Shown here: positions 45,809 to 58,009 of the stretch, piece after piece
Layout: every line of letters starts with the position of its first letter
Numbering within the stretch: the stretch's first letter is position 1
NCBI GenBank assembly: GCA_019925095.2
Contig: CM034392.1
Span: 22,603,887 to 22,667,886, forward strand
Length of the DNA: 64,000 nucleotides
Reading direction: 5' to 3'
Source of the DNA: Dendrolimus kikuchii
Taxonomy: Eukaryota > Arthropoda > Insecta > Lepidoptera > Lasiocampidae
Notes under the pieces: model-generated
Seen by the model: the letters and a program-made list of their open reading frames with translations, nothing else
The model's database searches: none
What the model was told of the DNA's origin: nothing
Program-made: the position numbers and the translations under genes

Positions 45809-46239
45809 CAGTTCAGACGCAGTAAAAGTGAAACAATGTGTGACAAGGGGTGGGAGGGATTATAAATTTCATGACGTCTCAATTCACATATTATAGCGTT
45901 ATAATATATTTAAGCTTTAAAACACGAAATTTGATGTATAAACAAAAACTTGAAAACATTTCCAACTAAGTGTTGAAATGATTAAATATTTTTTTTATTG
46001 CAGGAGATCAGCAGACAGGCAGACGGCCCATTTAATGGAAAGCGGTTACCATCGCCTATGGACATTTGCAACACCAAAGTTGCTACAAATGCGCTGCTGA
46101 TCTCTTAAATAATGTATTCTATCTCTTTCTTTCGCAGGCTTAGTCCTACTATAGATTTATGTGTTTATCTCTTTTTAGTGTCGCTTTTTCGTTTCATTGA
46201 GTTTCGAATCACAATGATTCTAAAGAAGTTTCACTTCAA
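45809..46239. mobile_element. GAAGTGAAAC-ended element, copy 2, interrupted
   Basis: Starts cagttcagacgcagtaaaagtgaaac and ends aagaagtttcacttc. It is split by a retroposon at 45989-46104. Without that insert it matches 47253-47575 closely. Confidence 0.65.
45989..46104 (-). mobile_element. Poly(A) retroposon, 5'-truncated insertion
   Basis: Only the 3' 116 bp of the 310-bp family, poly(T) first. It is flanked by ttaaata at 45982-45988 and 46105-46111. The empty site is preserved in the paralogous element near 47442 (gattaaatataatgtattc), which proves the insertion boundaries. Confidence 0.85.
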
Positions 46240-46259
46240 AAATTAGGCACCTGTAGAAA

Positions 46260-46560
46260 ATCGCATAAGCAAGCGTTTTTTCGATGAATGTAGGCGCTCG
46301 GCGTTCTTTAATAAATGTTACTCTCCATGAACGCGAGGCACATGGCTGGAAGGGGGTTTTAGTGGAGTATTAGCCCATGGGTTACCTCTTTAATAGGGGT
46401 ACCTTGCTGAGTCTCCACACAAGACGGCAATTGAGTCTGTTATCTGCGCCATCTTCAGTGGATAACTCTGATTGCTTTGATCTAATCCCAGTAAAGGTCC
46501 CGGTAGTGTACGAAATGTATTTACCCCTGCCGCAAAAAAAAGGCTAGTCTCGATTTCGTT
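46260..46560. other. GC-richer unclassified sequence
   Basis: A block with ggcacatggctggaaggggg and tcccagtaaaggtcccgg stands out in composition. Probably a repeat, but no second copy in the window is convincing; 1480-1540 is only vaguely similar. No coding frame. Confidence 0.35.
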
Positions 46561-47090
46561 TGGGCCGTCTGTTTGTTTGCCCGTTTCAGGTTTCAGGAAA
46601 AAAAAAACAAAACGTGAGATTCATTTCAGGAATACGTATATTTAAGTTAATTTTGGTTATGTTCAAGATTCCGCAGCTTCCACTTGCAAGGACTTTCATA
46701 CATGTTTCATTCAAGTTACACCTTATAATTTGACTTATTTAGTACATACAAGTATACTTTGTGTGAATTAGTGTTATGTTTTAAAATCATGCGCATGCGC
46801 AAACTGTACTGGATGTGTTCTATGTCACCTGAAAACAAAGTGTAGAGTATAAACCAAGGTTTTTCAATAATTACCATATATTAGAAGTGTTCAATAGCAT
46901 AAATGGACCGGTTTGACGCAACACAAAATGCCACGTCACTCCAATTAGGATATTACGAAGGACTTCCGGACGTAACATGTGGCAAACGGACAAACAAATT
47001 GTTATCAATTTATTACGATACATAATATTTACACAAGTATTTACACCATGTATAAGATCTTTCTATAAGGTCTATAATTTTTCACAAGTC
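46561..47090. other. Non-coding DNA
   Basis: No gene or recognised repeat. Confidence 0.4.
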
Positions 47091-47254
47091 GTGGTAGCGT
47101 AATGGCTAACGCACGCATCCCAAACTCAAAGGAAGCGGGTTCGATCCTGGCCGGAACGCGTGCACTACTTAGGCAGTTTTCTGACCTAATGTGCATGATG
47201 TTACAATTACCACATGCTAACAACGGTGAAGGGAAACATCGTGATGCAACCTGC
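47091..47254 (+). mobile_element. tRNA-derived SINE, 3' part missing
   Basis: Same head as 40627 and 61486 (GTAGCGTAATGGC and GGTTCGATCCTGG). The match stops after cgtgatgcaacctgca, exactly where the GAAGTGAAAC-ended element begins. The SINE 3' half does not reappear on the far side. Confidence 0.8.
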
Positions 47255-47575
47255 AGTTCACACGCAGTAGAAGTAAAACAAAGTATGACAAGGGGTGGGA
47301 GGGATTCGAAATTTCGTGACGTCACATTTCATATATATATCGTTATAATATATTTAAGCTTTAAAACTCATGAAATTTGAAGTATTAACGAAAAACTTCA
47401 AAACATTTCCAACTCTATCTGTATGAGTATAGTGTTTAAATGATTAAATATAATGTATTCTATCTCATTCTCTCGCAGGCTTAGTCCTATAGATTTATGT
47501 GTTTATCTCTTTTTAGTGTCACTTTTTCATTTCATCGAGTTTCAAATCGCAGCGATTCTAAAGAAGTTTCACTTT
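47253..47575. mobile_element. GAAGTGAAAC-ended element, copy 3, intact
   Basis: Uninterrupted copy, starting cagttcacacgcagtaGAAGT and ending aaGTTTCACTT. It is the empty-site reference for the interrupted copy at 45809. Confidence 0.65.
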
Positions 47576-48231
47576 AAAAAAATATTTATACAACCAAAAC
47601 TTCCCTTCTTTAAAGACATACATAAAATTTAAAGTTGTATTATTATCTCGTCCTAACAAAATAATTTACATTAAAATAAAGAATCTTACGGTCATACTAA
47701 GCCGTGTATTAAATATTTGCAATTATGTGTAGATAATTAATAATAGTACTATGTAAAGTCATTTCGTTTAATGATGTCTAAGATATATTATTATATTAAA
47801 TATTTAATCATCCAAGTCAACTGCCAATTAATTTATAATGTTTACATTTACATTATAATTCTCGAATATTTTAAAAATTGAAATGATAGGATCAATGTTA
47901 CATCGTCTTGTGTTAGGAAGTGGTAAAATTAACAGTCACGTCTCTAGATGACACTTGATTATTCATATTTGGGAAAAAAACTGAATGCCATGTTAGAATT
48001 TTAATTAATGAAGTATAAAAAAAGTATCTATTATCACTAGCAAGTGAGCTTTTAAACAGAACCATCTGAGAATGATTGACAAGTGCAAATAACGTTGATA
48101 TTATTTTTAGTTTTGAAGTGTTGCTTTGAAAATCAATGCCATTGAATACCGTCGTGTCCTTTTAGTTCTATACGTTTCAACCAAATTGTATTGGTTGAAA
48201 GGGGAAAAAAGCTATTGAATGTCAGCATAAT
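47576..48231. other. Non-coding DNA
   Basis: No gene or recognised repeat. Confidence 0.45.
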
Positions 48232-48235
48232 CTAT

Positions 48236-48690
48236 TGTTACGAGTTGCAGGACTCGAATTAAAATGCCGTTAGAATTTATTAGAACTATACAAACACGTA
48301 TAACACAGGTACAAATATAACTGAACACGACCAGTGCAAACTTAATGCACGATTCAATAACACGCGCAAAGTCCGTCACTTAATAGATTACCGAATGTAC
48401 ACAAGTCTTGCCTCGCGGCTGGTTATCGCTCGACTCACGATCTCTCCATTGGGGCATTGCGTTATACTACACAAATACAATATGTCTCTCGCCCGTGTGG
48501 ACTGAATTTCTTAGAATCACACCTGGCTAATGACTACCATAAAAAATTACAACACACAATGGGCTGGTTTTCTAATTAAAATTTTAAACACAAAGTAAAC
48601 AAAAGAAGTCCAAATGCCAAAAAGGTAATAAAATGTCTTTCTACAGCCGCAGGTGTGAATTTATCTTTTGTCGGTATTCAGGTCGTAACA
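48236..48690 (-). mobile_element. Solo LTR, copy 2
   Basis: Perfect 8-bp terminal inversion TGTTACGA / TCGTAACA over 455 bp, flanked by ctat at 48232-48235 and 48691-48694. On the minus strand CTAATAAATTC near the end is a polyadenylation-type signal. The TG...CA ends, four-base duplication and length fit a Ty3/gypsy-type LTR left by recombination. Confidence 0.85.
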
Positions 48691-48694
48691 CTAT

Positions 48695-49430
48695 CTTATA
48701 TTAAAGAAAAATACAATTTGAAAAATAAAAATTAATTTTATTTTCCAAGCGACTAACAGCAACACGCAGATTATTTAGAAAATAGATATAATTAACGTGT
48801 AATTTTCTAGACTACATGGATGACTGATTAAAGTCATTTTAAATCTCTAATAACATAATACACATCAACTATGATGTATAACTCCGGTACAATTTATGAC
48901 GACTATGTTCCATAGAAATTTGCTGTCGCATCCAGCTGTGACTTGCTGGAGGTAGAAAACAATAATATCAAAACTTAATTTAATAACTACCGAAGATACG
49001 CATCGGTGTATTATATTGCTACGTCATTCTCTATCCACTCTGACGGACGGGATCAAGACGTCAACCAACCGTTTCGTCTTATCTGTTGTACTATCAAAAG
49101 TCTGTGCACAATGGGTGTTGCCGCTAATCGAAGTTGCAGTATCGCCGTAAGTGCTACTAGCATTATTTATACTGAATCCTTTGCTACAGTTTTCAGGTCT
49201 GCGCTTTTTTTTTGAACTTCCAAAGAGCTCTATTCAAAACGTTATATTGGAACTTAATATGTTGCCACAGAATAAGTTTCATCTATATTCTGAAATCACG
49301 TGTTGTCTACAGTTTACGACAATTGAATGACATTAGCTACTTAATTAATTAAAAAATAATGATAGTTAAGTGATCGTAACATTTAACGTGTGAGCGTTAA
49401 ATCTCCTTCACGCTAGATTTACGGCTGTAT
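48695..49430. other. Non-coding DNA
   Basis: No gene recognised; the open frame 49006-49215 has no supporting motif. Confidence 0.4.
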
Positions 49431-49439
49431 TGTAACGCC

Positions 49440-49620
49440 TGGATAAATGGATAACTTCGGGACGCTCCGGAAATGACTTATATCTGGCAACGCGGTGCGG
49501 AACACCTGTCCGATGCGCGCGGGGAGGTACGTGACCGACGCGCGCGCAGCCCCCCGGGCGTGCACGCAGAGCGCGTGCGCCGGCCGACCTCGAGGGGAAT
49601 GCCTCTGATACTCATTAACT
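49440..49620. promoter_or_regulatory. CpG-rich patch, possible regulatory DNA
   Basis: A 180-bp block with GCGCGCGC-like and GCGCGTGCGCCGGCC sequence in AT-rich surroundings. The 100-codon minus-strand frame across it reflects composition and has no domain. No clear initiator or donor was found. Confidence 0.3.
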
Positions 49621-50463
49621 TTCGGGGATCGGTCTTCTTTCAATGATATATGTGGATGATGTGCCGGACACTTATATAATTGCGGACATAATACCACTAC
49701 AACAATAATATCACGTAACATGAATAATGTTCCAACATTTTAGATAACCGCCACAATCTGCCCTCGCATGCGTACTGCAACCTATTTCCCATACATTGTG
49801 ATATTACGTCAAGTAAATTTGACACGTATCTGCAGATCTTATCCGTGCTTCTGTCACTGTAATTTTAGGTCGTTCCCATCATTCTTCTCTGGACGGCCTT
49901 GTATACATGTATGTGCAGCAAAGAGTTATATTTCCTCAATTACTACGGGCTCTGTTTGCACAAATCGGCCGAGCAATCAACGCTGCTGGCAATCAACTGT
50001 TGTGATATTGGGCACGTGCCTTACATAATGTATCACGTCTTTAATAGATCCGCTAAACTCAAGACGAAGGTTTTGCTGTAAAAGGTGTTGCCAGCTTAAT
50101 ATGGAAGGCAAATACGTGATTCGTTCCGAGCATCGTTTCGGCGAACCCATTGTTTTAATAGCGGAGTGCAACCGAAAGACCTCGGCTTTTGTTATGTCTA
50201 ACAGTAAGGTGGAATTGTGTAATAATAAAAACAATAGCTGTTGTTATGTGTCGTGCTGAAGTAACGTTTGTTGCTATGCGAGATCAAGAATTTACCAAAA
50301 GTAGGAGACTTAGACACGTTGACACAAAATGTTTGTTACCTTTTTCTTATGGTCTGGTGTTTACCACTGATATGATAACCCTGCTGTAAAAGATCTAACT
50401 TAGTGAAATCAAAAGAAAGAACAAAAAATACATGTAACAATTTATACAACTTGATATCATTCA
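49621..50463. other. Non-coding DNA
   Basis: Short overlapping open frames on both strands, none with recognisable content. Confidence 0.4.
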
Positions 50464-50465
50464 TA

Positions 50466-51761
50466 ACGAGGGCGACACTGATAGTTTTTAGAACGGGCCA
50501 CTTTTAAAGAATATAATAAAAAAATAAGTTTAAATTTTGAAAATATAACTCTTTGCTAATATTATTGAGTACTAATTTCATTCATTTGTCATGTGTTTTA
50601 CGATTTGGCGGCAAATTGAAATTTGTCTGTGGCACGCCAGTATGAATTTAACGCGAGAAAATTTTCGTACTATGATTTTTTATGACTTTCGATATCATTT
50701 AAGTCAACAAGAATGTTATGACAGACTTCGATTGGCCTTTCACGATGAAGCCCCTTCTCGGGCCACTGTTTATAACTGGTTTAATGAGTTTAAACGTGGT
50801 CGCACCAATCTCAATGATGCTCTGCGTGAGGGACGGCCTTCTACGGCGACGACTGAAGATAACATCAGTGTTGTGCGGTGTATGATAGAGACTGATCCAA
50901 GAGTAACCTATCAGCAGATTCGGACAAGTTTAGGCATCGGTATGACTCAAGTGTACAAAATCCTCCACAAACATTTAGCCGTTAGGAAGCTTTGTGCCCG
51001 GTGGATACCTCATTATTTGACTGAGGCCCAAAAACTCCGTCATGTTGATTGGTGCCGTGAAATGATACAAAGATTTAACGGAGGTGACTCAAAAGCTGTG
51101 TTCGACATACTTACGGGTGACGAAAGCTGGATTTATTGCTATGATCCGGAAACCAAAAGACAATCTGCTCAGTGGGTGTTTCCTTCCGAGGAGTTGCCAA
51201 CAAAATTGAAGAGAGGTCGAAGTGTAGGAAAAAATATGATGGCCTCATTCTTCGGAAGGACCGGTCATTATGCGACAATTGTTTTAGAAGATCAAAAGTC
51301 AGTTACTGCAGAGTGGTATACTAACAAATGTTTGCCACTTGTCTTGGAAATAGTTCGAGAGTAACGACCTCGCAGTAGGATCCTCCTTCACCACGACAAC
51401 GCCTCCTCGCACACCGCCGGGCGAACGATCGACTATTTGGCGTCGTCAGACGTGGAATTGCTGGGTCACCCGCCATATAGCCCCGACCTCGCACCTTGCG
51501 ATTTTTATTTATTCCCGAAAATAAAAGAAAAACTTCGAGGAAAACATTTTATGGACGCCAAGGAAGCAGTGGCTGCGTTCCAGAAGGCCATCGAAGAGAC
51601 CCCTAAGGATGAATGGGCAAAGTGCTTTTCTCGGTGGTTCTATCGAATGCAGCGATGTATTGATGTGAACGGAAACTATTTTGAAAAGATATAATAAAAA
51701 TAATAACTTGCTAGTTTGCTCAGTTTTTGATTTTCTAAGAACTTTCATTTCATCATAAATA
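50466..51761 (+). mobile_element. mariner DNA transposon
   Basis: A 1.3-kb element around the transposase at 50642-51694. The left end follows a TA dinucleotide and reads ACGAGGGCGACACTGATAG then TTTTTAGAA. The right end TTCTAAGAACTTTCATTTC (from 51733) matches its reverse complement over the inner part, while the outermost bases have diverged. Right boundary is approximate. Confidence 0.75.
50642..51694 (+). pseudogene. mariner transposase, one premature stop
   Basis: A single frame of 350 codons from MNLTRENF to NYFEKI, the normal mariner length. A helix-turn-helix region occupies about residues 5-110 (Tyr-Asn-Trp-Phe near 44 and GRPST near 65). It is followed by a WIPHYL linker near 121. 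Catalytic residues are Asp160 (GDESW), Asp252 (HHDN) and Asp287 (SPDLAPCD), the last two 34 residues apart as in DD34D. A TAA at 51362-51364 cuts the protein before Asp252; the frame is otherwise intact on both sides. I start at 50642, since the ATG 17 codons upstream lies outside the usual family N-terminus. Inactive unless the stop is polymorphic. Confidence 0.9.
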
Positions 51762-53557
51762 ATTTGGTATTCGTGTCCACAATTGATTAGCGGGTTTTAC
51801 ATTTTCGATATTCGGATTCCAATACTGTAAATTGTGGTTAGGCCAAATAACAATCAAGTAAAGTAAATGTCATACATCGTGAACTTTCTGAACTTCAAAT
51901 ATATGTACAACAGATTCCCTCTAGAAGTCTAAAATAATTAAGAATATGAATCAATAAAGTTAACATTTACAGTGGTCTGATTTATAAACATAATAAACAA
52001 TCATTATTATTCCAGAAGCTTCAGAACCAAATTATAAAAGGACCGACATTGGGTCGACCTCAGCGAAATTAGATGTCAATACGTGATCAATATTCAATCC
52101 AAATTACTTCCTGCGATGAATGCACTTAAAATTATTAAATAATAAAACACAGTTTATTATCATAAAGGTTAACTCATTTTTTTAACCGTGAAAGGTAATA
52201 TGCGTGATGTAATTCGTGTTTATGATATTGATTTTAGACAAGTGCAAGCGTGAAAACAATGCAGCCTTGGACAATCTAAATATTGTATTGTGTTTCTTGA
52301 ACTCTATCTGTCAATGAGTCAGTAGCCCGTAGCAAAATAATGCAATTAGAAGTCTAGAGCCGGGGTTCTACATATATCTTACTTACCATCCACACTTTTT
52401 CGTAAGAGTTGATAAAGAATTCACATTACTTGTATGGAGTTTATGTTAAATTTGAACCGGCACTAAAACTAATGAGACCGGGTACCAGTGTGAGTCATTT
52501 TATTGCATTAAATATAAGCGGAATCGGATCTTTCTATGAGGAATCTATCGCATAAATTATACTTAGCCGAAACGCTCCTATTTTCCTGGAGATATGTAGT
52601 TATATGTATATCCCTGGTAAAGTAAGTAACCTTATATACTAAAATTTCATGATAATTAGTTTTATTTTTAAGATCGTAAAAAAGATCAAATGTTTAAATA
52701 TTTAAAGTCAGTTTCTTATTTATATGTATAGTATGGATTTCATCAAAATAGTTCCTATCTAAAAATGAGAAAAGGGAACCAGCGTAAGAAATATATATCT
52801 CATCACTGGGTATATCCTCGTTTCAATAGTAAGCACATTAGTATACCTGGCTCGCTGATTCAAAGCAAATTTAAAATTTTCACACATCATTTATCTTGAC
52901 GTGCCGGTTGCGTTACAGACAAACACGCAAACAGACTCGTTTTTGCATTTATGCATTAGCGGGCGCTTTGGACATATAAATAATAAATGTATATGATAAG
53001 GAATAAATTGTATAAGAAACATTCAAAAGAGGACAGATCTTTAGACAAAAGTAAAATAAGCCCTTAGGGACGTAATACGTTGTAATACCCAAGTACGGTA
53101 GACGTTAAACGCACTTTCACCAAAACATGCGCTTGCGCATCTCGGTCATTGACGATAGGCTTTTGTTAATGACTCATGTTTTGAACTAATGTACGTACAC
53201 TATTTCATATAAATATATTCAACTCTGGAATTTATTTGAATAGAACATCCCTTACATCAAAATTTGGGAAATATTACATTAAGAGACGTTGATGATTTTG
53301 CCTAAAAAGGCGTTAAAAAAGGGTTATTTTATATTTTTATTTTAAAATAAATATAAGAGAGAGAGAGAATAAGAGTAGCAAGGGCTCGCCTTCCTACTCA
53401 TAAGTAGCATAAATTAACTCAGAACTGATGATTTGCTTAAAAGCACATGTAAAATTGTGAACTTAGGCCCACAGGAGTAGTAATCTTCTGTCATCAATAG
53501 GTTAGAGTAAAGACATTTTAAACAAATACGAAATCCAAGGGTTTCAAAAACAACCAA
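51762..53557. other. Non-coding DNA
   Basis: AT-rich, no gene or recognised repeat; a short (GA)n run at about 53355-53367. Confidence 0.5.
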
Positions 53558-53727
53558 TTTTTTTTCTTGCATCATTACAACAGACCGACAGACGGCCCAC
53601 CAGGAAGGCAGTTACCATCGCCTGTGGACATTTGTAACACTAAAAAGTGCTACCAATGTGCTGCCGCTCTCTAAAGCGCTACTAGAACCTGGCCACTAAT
53701 GCCAAAACACAACTCAAGGTTGTTATA
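53558..53727 (-). mobile_element. Poly(A) retroposon, truncated and diverged
   Basis: The 3' half of the 310-bp family on the minus strand, ending at aaggttgttata. Confidence 0.65.
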
Positions 53728-54404
53728 AAGAAGGTAAAAGCAAATAGGTCGCCATCTTGTTGCTGTAACCTAAATTATATTTATTTATAGTAGTGACATT
53801 TTGAATTGACCTGTCCAGAGAGTAGGTATGATCGCACAACCCTGGCTAAAATAAACCACATATGTGATACATGCAGTGAGCACACAACCAACTCGGAAAT
53901 CACGACTCTAATGCTCTCGTAATAAGCGTTCGCTTTAACCGAATATAAACAACTGTATATTTACGCAAATTAATTTATTTATTTATTTGGGAAACATACA
54001 ATAATTATAATTCTTACAATATAAGCTAACAGTACTTTATTGACTGGCTGGCTATTAATTGTATTTTCTAAATGTATAAAATTATATTACGTGTATGACG
54101 CAAGCGGCTGGAATTGAATTTGTAATAAAATGCATTTATTGACTAAATAATACATAAAACAAGCCATTAAAAACTTCTTAGGAGCAACAAAACCGGCAAG
54201 AAGCGATTATGATGCGGTATAATGAGCCAGATATAATTAGGGTTCCTAGTCATAATCAGTGACGATCTCTCACCGCCCGAGGGATAATATTTAATACGAA
54301 GTTCCAAGCCAATACTGAATGCAGGTAAAAATGGTGATTTCCTACACAAAGAAATGAGTGTGTTTTGAATGAAGTAATAATCATATGAATATCGACATGC
54401 TGTT
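53728..54404. other. Non-coding DNA
   Basis: No gene or recognised repeat. Confidence 0.4.
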
Positions 54405-54819
54405 AGGAATTTGTCTAATCGGACCTCTGTCGCAGACAGCGAACAGGGGTTCACAGGCGGCGCTTTGCTCATCTCCTCTCGATAACATAGTAGACTGGGG
54501 GGTCGGGGTCACTCCCAACGAGCCACATCCAGTGACGTGTTCTAGGCTCAGGGACACCGCTCCTTGTCGGCCTGCATCGAAGTGTCATGACAGTCATACC
54601 CACGGTTACGGTCCCGTGGCGCCTCATCATAATGCGGAGGGACGCTGGAAGGCTTAGTGGGTAGTCTGGCCTTCGGTGCTTGCAAGCTCTAACGTTGACG
54701 CTCGTGTGCAAAACCAGCAGCCGGAAGTCCCACATACCCCTTGGTGGCTTCCCCCGGGGGCCGACGATATGCGCAAATGCATTCCCCCAGCGTTGACAAA
54801 AAAAAGGAATTTGTCTAAT
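54405..54819 (+). mobile_element. GC-rich poly(A) retroposon with 15-bp TSD
   Basis: A 385-bp GC-rich insert (54420-54804) ends in A8 and is flanked by a perfect 15-bp duplication, aggaatttgtctaat (54405-54419 and 54805-54819). It has overlapping open frames on both strands, none with a domain I recognise. It is best explained as the 5'-truncated 3' end of a non-LTR retrotransposon (R1/jockey-like composition) or a SINE. Confidence 0.8.
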
Positions 54820-55504
54820 ACTGATATTAGACACATCAACCAAATTGAATCGCATTTTTTTAAAGACAGAACTGTAATGAATGACACAATGATATTCAAT
54901 AACATTGAATGATTCAAGTTTATGCTTATAAGGATCACTTTGGTTGAATTCATTCAAATTGCAAGAAATGAACCGTTTGATATTAGCTTAACCCCTGTTT
55001 TGTAATAACGAGTTCTACACAATACAATCTTAATATTGGAAGTCATTTATTCGCACAGTACGTCTAGAGGATTTTAAATTTGTTACAATGGCCCACACGC
55101 TCTACTTGATAACTAAGGAGAATCAAACTTTCACACATTGTGATTAATAAAACAATTAAAGCAATCCAACTCTCAAGAAAAGTTTACTTTTATTTTCTTT
55201 CTTTATCTTGGCCGAAACGGAAGGATGTAATTAACTTTCTGTTTTCTTTTGGCAACGGATGTAGACAGGAATTTTGTGCGCTTCTTTACACGTCTTACTG
55301 TATAAAATATTGGATAAACCTGTATGTTTATTCATTGGCTCTTAGAACTATAATGCAGCATTCATAATAGATTGACGACGAAATTAAACGTTATTTTCCC
55401 ATATCTTCAGTAGACTACAAAATATTGGACAACTCAAAGGAATAGCAAAGATGCTTTGCTACAACTCCATTATTTCGTCGAAAAGTAATTGTAATATATA
55501 ATAA
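54820..55504. other. Non-coding DNA
   Basis: No gene or recognised repeat. Confidence 0.4.
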
Positions 55505-55740
55505 TAATAATCGGCAGACATATACACCTATTGTATATCCCCAAATTAAGCAAGTTACGCTTGTGTTATGGGTAATATACAACGGACTACTCTGGGGCCG
55601 ATCCCAGACACCCAGACCATAGTAAATAACGGAGAAAGCACGTTTCCGAAATTTACTATACCAGGAATCGAACCCAGAACCTCTGGGTTGCAGTGAGCTA
55701 CGCCGGCAAAGGCTTAGCCCGCTCAACCACAGAGGCCATC
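55505..55740 (-). mobile_element. tRNA-derived SINE
   Basis: The minus strand starts GGCCTCTGTGGTTGAGCGGG, has B-box GGGTTCGATTCC, then the body shared with 9958-10135, and ends in (ATT)n. A fairly well kept tRNA-like head but with the SINE body attached; not a tRNA gene. Confidence 0.75.
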
Positions 55741-57719
55741 AATTGTCTCTATGCACTTTAAAAAAAGGAGCTTGAGATAGATAACTATGAAGTAAAAGCT
55801 TTTTAGCTAGACTGTTACATAGTTTATTGCCGCTTCTTCTCTTTGAAAACCAATAACAGATTGCAAAGCGGTATACAATGTAGACGATGAAGTAGACTTA
55901 TAATATACGAAATAGTCCAAAAATTTTCTTCTGTGGGACTTAAAGTGAATAAAAACTTGTGAATTCGGATGTTCTCAAAGAAGTCTTGGAGACGACATAC
56001 ATGAAAATTTTACCAAAATTTGAATATTGTTAATGGTACTAGAGATTTCCATGCAGCCTTTCTTTCGAAATCGAATAGTATATCCCACGGAAACCATATA
56101 ATTTTTAGGACATTAATGGTTAGGATATACGTATCCTCCATGTCGTAAGTTTGTAGCAACATGTTTTACTAAATTTCATTTATTTATGTTAAATTCTAAG
56201 GCCGTGAAGAAACCACAACAAACATTATTTGATAATGCGATATGGAATACATTTTCAAAACTAATTCAATTTTAAGGCAATTTTATAAATAGCAGTTTAA
56301 GTGGTCTTTTGAAAAGGAAACACTGAAAAAATAAACACGACTTTATAGGCTAATGGTGGTTCTGCAAATAGAACTATCTATGATTATAAAATTAGTTTAC
56401 AAATGAATGTTACTAGACTTTTAACGTGGCCTACATTACTTTGATTATTATTTGAGTGCTCGTGTCCTTGTTTTACGACAATTTTCATTGTTTATCGTAG
56501 CGATGACTAATTCAAGGGTTTGCCCAAATGAAAATATATACAACTGATTGATTTGTGTCTTGTGTTTAGTTCATTTGTGAGGCCTGCCTCCCTTTAACTT
56601 GATCTTCAACGTCGTTCTCATGTCTTGCTGCACAAGGATTTCTTCTTTAACTTCTAATAGCTTATTTTGGACGCCCAGGATATTTCGCTTCAGCAAAGTA
56701 ATTCAGTTTTATATACGCCATCTTTTGAATGTTTATATCTTTTGTTATGATGGTATTTTAAGTAAGCATTAATTTATTAAATTGTTTTAATTGATAGTTC
56801 ACATTATACGTTAAAAAGCGTCCAATGATAATAACAGTATCGATGCGAATTGCAGAACGACTGTCATCTTTGATTAATATGGATATCTTAAGTGATGAAC
56901 TGATGACACAGGAGCGATCCAAACGATAGGCACAGTAGTCAACTATCTACAATATTTATGTATTAATTCAATTATATATAAGTTTTCTGGTTCACGAAGT
57001 TTTCTTAAGCTTCGGTGGGGGCGGCATTTTTACGAGTTTGCCTACGGCCGCAAAAATGGTAGGGCCGGCCCTGACTGATGATAAAGGATTAAGGGATAGC
57101 TAGATAAGGGTATCTTTTAATAATACTCACTATATTCACTTATCTTATATAATGTTTGTATGTCGTTAGTAAAATACTTATTTTTTTTTTTAAATAATGA
57201 GAATGAAGTAACATAAAATTTAATTATCCGAGCTATTGTAACCCACACTAACAACTTTGGCAAATGTTAATGAATTGCACAAATCAAAATTTAATATTTT
57301 GTAACAAACAGAACGGCGGCAAAATCATGTCTCATCTATAAATAGCATTGTAGATATGAAATTGTTACTTCCTTCCGATACGTGTTCTTCAGTATTGTTT
57401 TGTTGACAGTGGACAGTTTCAACTGTCTCCGTATAGTGAATATTTTTAATTTTAGTGAAGATGTTTATGTGTTACGAGTTTTTATATCAACGATAGTGGG
57501 TACACCTTTCCAATATCAATACATATAGAATTGTAGATTTTTGTATAATTGTGTTTAATTAAGATACTCTTTGTTGTGGTATAAGTGTATTTATCACCTT
57601 CCAATAGGGATCCAAAGGTTATGCGAAGCCTCAATAAATCAAATTTCAAGAAATTTGGTAGTACCATTGTTGGCACTCTCCTCAATAATTAGCATCCTAT
57701 TAAACGATAAGAAATCTTT
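55741..57719. other. Non-coding DNA
   Basis: No upstream Hecw exon could be found here. A piece at 57000-57075 (cggcatttttacgagtttgc, then tggtagggccggccctga) looks like a common dispersed repeat, class unknown. Confidence 0.45.
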
Positions 57720-57732
57720 ATATTTTGTAGTA

Positions 57733-58009
57733 CATACATACATACATACATAACTTCACGCCAGTTCCCTTGCGGGGTAGGCACGAACGACAGAGTGCCA
57801 TTTAGGCTTATTCTTACACACCTCACTTGCCTCTTTGACATTCATAACTCTTGTCATGCAAGCTCGTCTGTTCTTAAGGCTCCTGACATCACCTTCTGCT
57901 AGTACACGATCAATTTGATCATGGAAGGTGTGTCGTGGCCTTCCAAGACTTCTGCATCCATCCACTTTTGCATTGTATATCTGTTTAGTCATTCTTAGTA
58001 GTAATAGTC
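57733..58009 (-). mobile_element. RTE-like LINE tail beside Hecw exon
   Basis: The minus strand encodes [20 protein letters not shown] through RAYPARELA stop, with (TATG)n tail. A 13-bp duplication, atattttgtagta, flanks it at 57720-57732 and 58010-58022. The insertion ends 58 bp before the exon at 58081. Confidence 0.88.

Noticed and set aside
49419..49721. 100-codon minus-strand frame
   Set aside because: It runs across a CpG-rich patch and AT-rich flanks without motif or splice sites.
54469..54957. 162-codon and 99-codon minus-strand frames
   Set aside because: They cross the right boundary of a retroposon (duplication at 54805-54819) and cannot be a native gene.
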